Assembly: GCA_945863825.1 (NCBI GenBank)
Contig: CAMBBY010000016.1
Span: forward strand, 1 to 9,942
Reading direction: 5' to 3'
From: an uncultured Prevotella sp.
GTDB lineage: Bacteria > Bacteroidota > Bacteroidia > Bacteroidales > Bacteroidaceae
Length of the DNA stretch: 9,942 bases
A model generated the notes under the pieces. The model saw only the letters and a program-made list of their open reading frames with translations. It ran no database searches and was not told where the DNA came from. Both the position numbers and the translations under genes were made by a program. How positions within the stretch are numbered: position 1 is the first letter of the stretch; each line of letters begins with the position of its first letter. Of this stretch, positions 1 to 5,563 are shown piece after piece.

Positions 1-45
1 GATTCGCCTTAGTCTCGTGGGCTCGGAGATGTGTATAAGAGACAG
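1..45 (+). other. Nextera P7-side sequencing adapter (artefact)
   Basis: This is library sequence, not genome. Positions 1-3 (GAT) match the end of the P7 primer, 4-11 (TCGCCTTA) match the i7 index N701 as it reads in the primer, and 12-45 are the full Nextera read-2 adapter ending in the 19-bp Tn5 mosaic end AGATGTGTATAAGAGACAG (27-45). It creates a false GTG-initiated extension (Tyr-Lys-Arg-Gln) in front of the first gene. Genomic sequence begins at 46. Confidence 0.98.
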
Positions 46-795
46 AGCGTATGGTTCTCATCGGCTAATGCCGTGACGGGTAAACTCTACGAATGGGATT
101 CCAATGTGGAAACCTTTTTCTCGCTCACCAAGGTAAATCAGGAACTGACCCAGCGCAATGCTTACCTGGAACAGCAGGTGCAGCAGCTTTCCGAGAAATT
201 GACTGATGCTACCAAGGACAGTACCTTTGTGCAGCGCAGCCAGATGAGTCTGTTGCAGTCTTATCACCTGATTCCTGCCAAGGTGGTTGCCAATAGCATA
301 GATAAGCCGGGCAACCTGATGACTATCGACAAGGGCAGGGCTGATGGTGTGCGCAAGGATATGGGTGTGGTTTGCGGTACAGGTGTGGTTGGCATTGTGT
401 ATCTGGTAGCAGAACATTATAGCGTGCTGATTCCTGTACTCAATACAAAGTCTAACATCAGTTGCACCATCAAGAACAGAGGCTATTTTGGTTATCTTCG
501 TTGGAAAGGTGGTCCTTCTGAATATGCTTATATGGAGGATGTTCCTCGTCATGCTCATTTCAAGTTGGGCGATTATGTAGTGACGAGTGGCTACTCTGCT
601 GTCTTCCCTCCAGGTGTGTTGGTAGGAAAGGTGCTGCACGTGTTCAATTCCGCAGATGGTCTTTCGTATCGGGTTCAGTTGAAACTCTCTACTGATTTTG
701 CCAAGCTGCGTGACGTCTGTGTCATCGATGATGCACCTATGCGTGAGCGTCTGGAACTGATGAGAGCGGCTCAGGATTCCATCAAGCCGGATTAA
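46..795 (+). CDS. mreC: Rod shape-determining protein MreC (5'-truncated)
   Basis: MreC is the bitopic inner-membrane scaffold of the elongasome. Its periplasmic part contacts PBP2 and activates the RodA-PBP2 synthase. The 249 codons in the insert hold a coiled coil (about residues 26-54 of the fragment, LTKVNQELTQRN onward) followed by the beta-rich MreC core, with family signatures MTIDKGRADGVRKDMGVV, GVVGIVYLVAEHYS and GDYVVTSGYSAVFPPGVLVG. The usual N-terminal cytoplasmic residues and membrane helix are missing because the insert starts inside the gene, so roughly 30 residues are lost; this is a library break, not a pseudogene. It is followed after 80 nt by mreD and is probably cotranscribed with mreD, mrdA and rodA. 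mreB is expected upstream, outside the window. Confidence 0.93.
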   Translation, partial: SVWFSSANAVTGKLYEWDSNVETFFSLTKVNQELTQRNAYLEQQVQQLSEKLTDATKDSTFVQRSQMSLLQSYHLIPAKVVANSIDKPGNLMTIDKGRADGVRKDMGVVCGTGVVGIVYLVAEHYSVLIPVLNTKSNISCTIKNRGYFGYLRWKGGPSEYAYMEDVPRHAHFKLGDYVVTSGYSAVFPPGVLVGKVLHVFNSADGLSYRVQLKLSTDFAKLRDVCVIDDAPMRERLELMRAAQDSIKPD

Positions 796-796
796 A

Positions 797-831
797 ATAG
801 CCTGTATTCCTGATGGATGGAATGGGGCTAT
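797..831 (+). other. Hairpin in the mreC-mreD spacer
   Basis: ATAGCC (797-802) pairs with GGCTAT (826-831) and ATTCC (806-810) pairs with GGAAT (819-823). A 3/2-nt internal loop separates the two helices and the apical loop is 8 nt. It begins directly after the mreC stop codon. No U-run follows, so it does not look like an intrinsic terminator; an RNA-processing or transcript-end-protecting element inside the operon is possible. The pairing is seen in the sequence; the role is inferred. Confidence 0.4.
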
Positions 832-875
832 ATGGAAATGGTTATTTCAAATATTTAAATTTCTAATTTTAACTA

Positions 876-1373
876 ATGAGTATAGAACAAGTAAGACGAT
901 TTGTGCTGTTTGTAGTGCTCTTGTTGGTACAGGGACTGGTGCTCAATCATATTCATCTCTTCGATTGTGCCACACCATTGATCTACATCATCCTGGTGCT
1001 GCATTTTCGCAGAAACCAGTCCAGATGGTCGGCTCTTCTCTGGAGCTTTTCCCTCGGACTCTGTGTTGATGTCTTTGCCAATACCCCAGGTGTGGCAGCT
1101 GCTTCTATGACGCTCATGGGACTGGTTCAGCCTTATCTCTTCGAACTTTTCATACCGAGAGACAGTGCTGACGATCTGGAACCAACCATCCGCAGCATTG
1201 GTGTTTCTTCCTTTTTTTGGTATGTTTTCATCATGATTCTGCTCTATTGCTTGGTATTCTTCACATTGGAAACCTTCAATTTCTTCAATTGGATCCAGTG
1301 GCTCAAGTGTATAGGGGGCAGTACCCTGCTCACTTACTTGCTGGTTATGGCATTGGAAAGTATTAAAAAATAG
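876..1373 (+). CDS. mreD: Rod shape-determining protein MreD
   Basis: MreD is a small polytopic inner-membrane protein of the elongation complex, partner of MreC and of RodA-PBP2; its exact role remains poorly defined. The product is 165 aa, close to the usual 160-170. It is strongly hydrophobic, with about five predicted helices (near residues 8-25, 31-46, 52-68, 75-93 and 110-132, plus a C-terminal segment near 144-160). The GLCVDVFANTPGVAA stretch in the middle is typical of MreD (Asp followed by a small/Pro-rich turn before the next helix). Identity is low across the family, so the call rests on topology, size and position between mreC and mrdA. The ATG at 876 follows an A/T-rich leader with no Shine-Dalgarno, as is common in Bacteroidota. 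Confidence 0.9.
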   Translation: MSIEQVRRFVLFVVLLLVQGLVLNHIHLFDCATPLIYIILVLHFRRNQSRWSALLWSFSLGLCVDVFANTPGVAAASMTLMGLVQPYLFELFIPRDSADDLEPTIRSIGVSSFFWYVFIMILLYCLVFFTLETFNFFNWIQWLKCIGGSTLLTYLLVMALESIKK

Positions 1374-1379
1374 AAGGAC

Positions 1380-1424
1380 TTCAGGGGTTCACTGTGCAAA
1401 TCTTGAATCTCCTGAATTTCAGGA
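1380..1424 (+). other. Two competing hairpins in the mreD-mrdA spacer
   Basis: The segment CCTGAA (1411-1416) can pair in two ways. Upstream, TTCAGGGGTTCA (1380-1391) pairs with 1404-1416 over about 12 bp with one bulge and one G-U, around a 12-nt loop. Downstream, TCCTGA (1410-1415) pairs with TCAGGA (1419-1424) around a 3-nt loop, part of a 15-bp odd palindrome. The two folds exclude each other and lie just before the mrdA start at 1446, so they could affect translation or readthrough. The pairing is seen; a switch function is speculative. Confidence 0.35.
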
Positions 1425-1445
1425 CAATCAATATGGATAGGAAAT

Positions 1446-3296
1446 ATGATAGATTATAATCTCGAAAAGCGTAGATTTGTGATAGGTGGTGTGGCCATAG
1501 TAATAGTGGTCACCTATCTGATTCGTCTCTTTACGCTCCAGATTATGAGCGACGACTATAAGAAAAATGCCGATAGTAACGCTTTCCTCAAGCAGATAGA
1601 ATATCCTTCGAGAGGTGCCATCTACGACCGCAATGGCAAGCTGATGGTTTACAACCAGCCTTCCTACGACATCATGGTAGTGATGAACGAAGAGAAAAAC
1701 CGTCTTGATACGATGGATTTCTGTAATGCCTTAGGTATTACCAAGGAATTTTTCATCAAGCGTATGGAAGATATCAAGGACAGAAGTAAGAATCCGGGAT
1801 ATTCCAGATATACACAACAGCTCTTCATGACTCAGTTGAGCGATAAGGATTTTAGCGTGTTCCAGGAAAAGATGTTCCGTTTTCCTGGCTTCTATGTGCA
1901 GAAACGAAGCATCCGAGAATATACTTATCCTTATGCAGCCCATGTGCTGGGTGATGTGGGAGAGGTTTCGGAAAGCGATATAGAGGATGATAGCTATTAT
2001 CAGCCAGGTGACTACATCGGTAAACTCGGTCTGGAAAAGCATTATGAAAAAGAATTGCGCGGACAGAAGGGTGTGAAAATCATGCTTCGTGATGCCCGAG
2101 GTAGAATACAAGGCAGTTATCAGAACGGAAAGTTCGACCAGAAACCTATCGCAGGTAAGGATCTGACGCTCGGTATTGATGTAAAATTACAGGCATTGGG
2201 TGAGCGACTCATGCAGGGTAAAATCGGTAGTATCGTAGCTATTGATCCGCGCACGGGAGAGGTGCTGGCTATGGTTTCATCTCCTACTTACGACCCTCGC
2301 CGTCTGGTGGGCAAACAGCGTGGAAAGATGCACAAGTGGCTGTCTCACAATCCGTGGAAACCACTCCTCAACCGTAGTATCATGGGTCAGTATCCTCCGG
2401 GTTCTACCTTCAAGACTACGCAGGCGCTTACTTTCCTTTCTGAGGGAATTATCACGCCAGGTACGGCTTTCCCTTGCCATAGAGGTTTCTCTTACAAGGG
2501 GCTCCACGTGGGATGTCACGGCCATCCATCGCCTATTGCTCTGGTGGATGCTATCAGTACCTCATGTAACGGTTATTTCTGTTGGGGACTTTACTATATG
2601 ATAGGTAATAAGCGCAAGTACCATTCCGTGCAGACCGCTATGGACACCTGGCGCGACTATATGAAGAGTATGGGATTCGGATATAAATTGGGCATAGACT
2701 TGCCTGGTGAAAAGCGAGGTCTTATTCCTAATGCTGCCTATTATGACAAGGCTTATAAAGGCTCATGGAACGGATTGACCATTATCAGTATCTCCATCGG
2801 ACAGGGTGAGGTCAACCTGACCCCTCTGCAAATAGCCAACCTGGGTGCAACGATAGCCAACCGTGGTTATTACTACATGCCTCATGTAGTACGTAAGGTA
2901 AAGGGCGAGCCGCTTGATACGCTTTATACCCGACGCCATCAGACGATGGCTACTCGAAGAGCTTATGATTACGTAGTGGCAGGTATGAGAAGTTCTGCTT
3001 TGAGAGGAACCTGTAAGATGCTTGCCCGATACGACTTTGAACCTTGTGGTAAGACGGGTACAGCGCAGAACCGTGGTCATGACCACTCTGTATTCATGGG
3101 CTTCGCACCAATGAACAATCCAAAGATTGCCATTGCCGTATATGTAGAGAATGGTGGCTGGGGTGCCGATTATGGTGTGCCTATCGGCGGATTGATGATG
3201 GAACAATATTTGAAAGGTAAATTGTCGCCAGCTTCTGAAAGTCAGGCGACGGCAATGCAAAATAGAAGAATCGCTTATGGCTCAAGTAGCAGATAA
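1446..3296 (+). CDS. mrdA: Penicillin-binding protein 2 (elongation transpeptidase)
   Basis: This class B penicillin-binding protein cross-links peptidoglycan during side-wall elongation, working as a pair with RodA. The product is 616 aa (E. coli PBP2 is 633). A short cytoplasmic N-terminus is followed by one membrane anchor (about 11-31), then the pedestal with SRGAIYDRNGKLM (55-67). The transpeptidase domain has all three active-site motifs: STFK with nucleophile Ser320, SCN at 373-375 and KTGT at 536-539. PPGSTFK and CGKTGTAQNRGHDHSVF fit PBP2 well. I chose the ATG at 1446, preceded by an AGG-containing stretch; an ATG at 1433 opens only an eight-codon out-of-frame peptide. The 3' end overlaps rodA by 20 nt, which suggests translational coupling. 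Confidence 0.96.
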   Translation: MIDYNLEKRRFVIGGVAIVIVVTYLIRLFTLQIMSDDYKKNADSNAFLKQIEYPSRGAIYDRNGKLMVYNQPSYDIMVVMNEEKNRLDTMDFCNALGITKEFFIKRMEDIKDRSKNPGYSRYTQQLFMTQLSDKDFSVFQEKMFRFPGFYVQKRSIREYTYPYAAHVLGDVGEVSESDIEDDSYYQPGDYIGKLGLEKHYEKELRGQKGVKIMLRDARGRIQGSYQNGKFDQKPIAGKDLTLGIDVKLQALGERLMQGKIGSIVAIDPRTGEVLAMVSSPTYDPRRLVGKQRGKMHKWLSHNPWKPLLNRSIMGQYPPGSTFKTTQALTFLSEGIITPGTAFPCHRGFSYKGLHVGCHGHPSPIALVDAISTSCNGYFCWGLYYMIGNKRKYHSVQTAMDTWRDYMKSMGFGYKLGIDLPGEKRGLIPNAAYYDKAYKGSWNGLTIISISIGQGEVNLTPLQIANLGATIANRGYYYMPHVVRKVKGEPLDTLYTRRHQTMATRRAYDYVVAGMRSSALRGTCKMLARYDFEPCGKTGTAQNRGHDHSVFMGFAPMNNPKIAIAVYVENGGWGADYGVPIGGLMMEQYLKGKLSPASESQATAMQNRRIAYGSSSR

Positions 3297-4749
3297 TAGA
3301 CAACCAAGTGTGCTTCGTTCCATCGACTGGTGGACGATAGGTATTTATCTTGCACTGCTTTCATTCGGATGGATCAGTGTCTGTGGTGCCAGCTACACTT
3401 ATGGAGACAATGATATTTTCAGTCTGGGTACTCGTTCGGGCATGCAGATTATCTGGATAGGTACTTCGATCGCATTAGGCTTTGTACTCCTGATGCTCGA
3501 CGACAGGTTTTACGATACCTTCTCGTATGTGATTTATGCTGTTTTGATATTGTTGCTTTTTGCTACAATCTTCAATCCGCATAGCATCAAGGGTTCGCAT
3601 TCCTGGCTTGTGTTAGGTCCGCTCCGACTCCAGCCCGCTGAGTTTGGTAAGTTTGCCACGGCACTCGCCGTAGCTAAGTTTATGTCGAGTTATGGTTTTA
3701 ATATCCACAACATCAAGCATTTCATGGCTGCTGTGGGTATTATCCTGCTCCCAATGGTGTGCATTGTAGGACAGAGAGAGACGGGTTCTGCACTGGTTTA
3801 TTCAGCCTTCTTCCTCATGCTCTATCGCGAGGGAATGCCCGGAAGCATCCTCTTTACGGCTGTGGCCATGGTGGTCTATTTCGTAGTTGGCATCAAGTAT
3901 GAGAATGTGATGATGTGGGACTCCTATACTTCCATCGGTAAGTTTGTGGTGCTTTTGCTGGTGCAGATATTTACGGCAGGTATGGTCAGTTCCTATACGG
4001 GTAACAAGAAACATTGTTATACGATTCTTGCATACACTGTCGGCATTACGCTCATCTTCCTGCTCTTCTCCACCTATGTGATTCCTTTCGACATCGTTTG
4101 GGTTCAACTTGGTTTGTGTGCAGCCATGATTGGCTATATTGTTTATCAGGCATTGGCAACCCGATTACGCAGTTATTATTTCATAGCAGCCTTCGCCTTA
4201 GGTTCTATAGCTTTCTTCTACTCAGCCGATTATGTGCTCAACAATGTGATGGAACCTCACCAGCGTGTGCGTATCAATGTACTTTTAGGCTTGGATGAAG
4301 ACTTGGCAGGTGCAGGTTACAATGTTCATCAGAGTGAGATTGCTATCGGCTCTGGTGGTTTGCAAGGTAAGGGATTTCTGAACGGAACGCAGACCAAACT
4401 GAAGTTCGTGCCAGAGCAGGATACTGACTTTATCTTCTGTACGGTAGGAGAGGAGGAAGGATTCCTTGGTTCGGCCTGTGTGCTTCTGCTCTTCCTGGCA
4501 TTGATATTGAGGTTGATTCATCTGGCAGAACGACAACCCTTTAAGTTTGGGCGAGTGTATGGCTATTGCGTACTGAGTGTGTTCCTCTTTCACCTGTTTA
4601 TCAATGTGGGCATGGTGCTGGGTCTCACTCCTGTCATTGGTATTCCTTTGCCATTCTTCAGTTATGGCGGTAGTTCGCTTTGGGGTTTCACCATCCTGCT
4701 TTTCATTTTCCTAAGGATTGATGCAGGACGAAATCTGATAAGAAACTAA
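3277..4749 (+). CDS. rodA: RodA, SEDS-family peptidoglycan glycosyltransferase
   Basis: RodA polymerises lipid II into glycan strands for cell elongation, in complex with PBP2. Family motifs are in order: QPAEFGK (119-125), EPHQRVRINV and GAGYNVHQSEIAIGSGG (about 326-361), GTQTKLKFVPEQDTDFIF (370-387) with Asp384 aligned by motif to the catalytic Asp of the TDF segment, and GIPLPFFSYGGSS (455-467). The product is 490 aa, about 120 longer than E. coli RodA (370). The extra length falls between the QPAEF and HQR motifs (about 175-310) and consists of hydrophobic segments that probably add membrane helices. The ATG lies inside the end of mrdA. SEDS relatives FtsW and SpoVE are less likely, given the adjacent mrdA and mre genes. 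Confidence 0.95.
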   Translation: MAQVADNRQPSVLRSIDWWTIGIYLALLSFGWISVCGASYTYGDNDIFSLGTRSGMQIIWIGTSIALGFVLLMLDDRFYDTFSYVIYAVLILLLFATIFNPHSIKGSHSWLVLGPLRLQPAEFGKFATALAVAKFMSSYGFNIHNIKHFMAAVGIILLPMVCIVGQRETGSALVYSAFFLMLYREGMPGSILFTAVAMVVYFVVGIKYENVMMWDSYTSIGKFVVLLLVQIFTAGMVSSYTGNKKHCYTILAYTVGITLIFLLFSTYVIPFDIVWVQLGLCAAMIGYIVYQALATRLRSYYFIAAFALGSIAFFYSADYVLNNVMEPHQRVRINVLLGLDEDLAGAGYNVHQSEIAIGSGGLQGKGFLNGTQTKLKFVPEQDTDFIFCTVGEEEGFLGSACVLLLFLALILRLIHLAERQPFKFGRVYGYCVLSVFLFHLFINVGMVLGLTPVIGIPLPFFSYGGSSLWGFTILLFIFLRIDAGRNLIRN

Positions 4750-4754
4750 AAAAT

Positions 4755-4823
4755 GCAGAGATTAAACTGGAAAGAAAGCAGAGATAAGCTTGGAAAGAAG
4801 CAGAGATTAAACTTGGTAAGAAT
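4755..4823. repeat. Three degenerate copies of a ~23-bp direct repeat
   Basis: Three head-to-tail copies begin with GCAGAGAT at 4755, 4778 and 4800 (23, 22 and 24 nt). Each ends in a purine-rich tail of the form GGAAAGAA or GGTAAGAA. They start six bases after the rodA stop codon and are followed by a partial fourth copy (GCGAAGTATTAGAT, 4824 onward). The array also contains a 28-codon basic reading frame (4753-4839), which I do not call as a gene. Its origin and role are unknown. Confidence 0.6.
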
Positions 4824-4840
4824 GCGAAGTATTAGATAAA

Positions 4841-4867
4841 ATCTGTGTAATCTGCGAAATCTTCGTA
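4841..4867. repeat. Three 9-bp tandem repeats (ATCTGTGTA type)
   Basis: ATCTGTGTA (4841-4849), ATCTGCGAA (4850-4858) and ATCTTCGTA (4859-4867) are head to tail. They are followed by TCGTAAAAA at 4863-4871 and again at 4874-4882, an 11-bp period. Together with the upstream 23-bp copies this makes the spacer after rodA almost wholly iterated sequence. The TAATCTGC in it is also a near reverse complement of the upstream GCAGAGATTA units. Confidence 0.5.
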
Positions 4868-4962
4868 AAAAGATCGTAAAAAAATAAACCAGCGAGGAGA
4901 AAATAATAATCCCAAAGAAGGAATTTCTTCAGAAAAATAATCCCTGAGAAAAAAGAGAAAAA

Positions 4963-5019
4963 GAGAAGTCCCCCTTGAAGTTCCTCTGTGATGTTGAGGA
5001 CTTTCAAGGGGGATTTCTC
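4963..5019. terminator. Bidirectional intrinsic terminator between rodA and gldH
   Basis: The arms 4963-4986 and 4996-5019 are 24 nt each around a 9-nt loop. Read on the plus strand they give 21 Watson-Crick pairs, two G-U pairs and one mismatch, including a CCCCC/GGGGG core. AAA at 4960-4962 and TTT at 5020-5022 extend the stem so that it touches the gldH stop codon. On the minus strand the stem is followed by a T-rich run (TTTTTCTCTTTTTT), so it should end the gldH transcript strongly. On the plus strand only CTCTTT follows, so it is a weaker terminator for rodA. Confidence 0.85.
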
Positions 5020-5020
5020 T

Positions 5021-5512
5021 TTAATGTTTCACGACTTTAAATCCAATATCACTGATGCCTGGCAGAATCTCTCGTTTCATGTCATGGCGGATGGTGACGT
5101 GGATAGAGTCGTTTTTGTTCAACTGATAAACGTTGATGGGGAAGTTATATTGATAATAACTGATTCCTTGTCCTGTAGTAGCTCCGTTTTTGTCGATGAG
5201 CTTACATTGGATGGTGTCTATCTTCACCGTTTTTTCTTTCCTGTTGTGGCTGTCAGGGTAGATGCTCTGTTCTACGATGAGGGTCAGTCCCATAAAAGGA
5301 TAAGCACCTGTGATGCGAAGTCCTAAATGTTCCTGATAGTACCCCGATGCTGCCAAAGGTGGAATATCAAACGACAAGGTGTCGTTTTTTTCCCATCCGG
5401 CAATAGGAGTATGAGAATACGAATCGTAAACCATTGAATCCTTGCAGGATGAGAAAAAGTTTAAAGCAGTGAATGTACCTATTATTAATAAGGTATAGAA
5501 TAGTTTCTTCAT
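5021..5512 (-). CDS. gldH: GldH-family gliding motility lipoprotein
   Basis: GldH is one of the Gld lipoproteins associated in Flavobacterium johnsoniae with gliding and type IX secretion. In non-gliding Bacteroidales its role is not established. The product is 163 aa, the usual family size (about 155-165). Residues 1-22 form a lipoprotein signal peptide (MKKLFYTLLIIG, hydrophobic core) with a lipobox ending FFSSC, so Cys23 is the likely lipidated residue. The mature part shows the GldH pattern: a Trp-x-x-x-Asp-x-x-x-Phe region near 40-48, a central TLIVEQ strand, and the end IRHDMKREILPGISDIGFKV. It lies 51 nt downstream of the ricT-like gene and is probably cotranscribed with it. Its stop codon abuts the shared terminator. 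The call is by motif recognition, not alignment. Confidence 0.85.
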   Translation of the reverse strand: MKKLFYTLLIIGTFTALNFFSSCKDSMVYDSYSHTPIAGWEKNDTLSFDIPPLAASGYYQEHLGLRITGAYPFMGLTLIVEQSIYPDSHNRKEKTVKIDTIQCKLIDKNGATTGQGISYYQYNFPINVYQLNKNDSIHVTIRHDMKREILPGISDIGFKVVKH

Positions 5513-5563
5513 TGTCTTATATTACCTTTCTTACCTTTTTATATTATCATTCCTTACTTCATG

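Noticed and set aside
31..45. GTG start giving MreC an N-terminus beginning Met-Tyr-Lys-Arg-Gln
   Set aside because: These codons are the Nextera mosaic end, not genome; the gene is simply truncated on its 5' side.
27..45. Tn5/IS50-type transposon end
   Set aside because: The mosaic end is joined to index and P7 primer sequence, which identifies a sequencing library construct and not a resident transposon.
58..639. 193-codon minus-strand frame inside mreC
   Set aside because: It is antisense to a well-supported mreC frame, and its product resembles no family I recognise.
2763..3260. 165-codon minus-strand frame inside mrdA
   Set aside because: It lies opposite the transpeptidase domain with its KTG motif; shadow frame.
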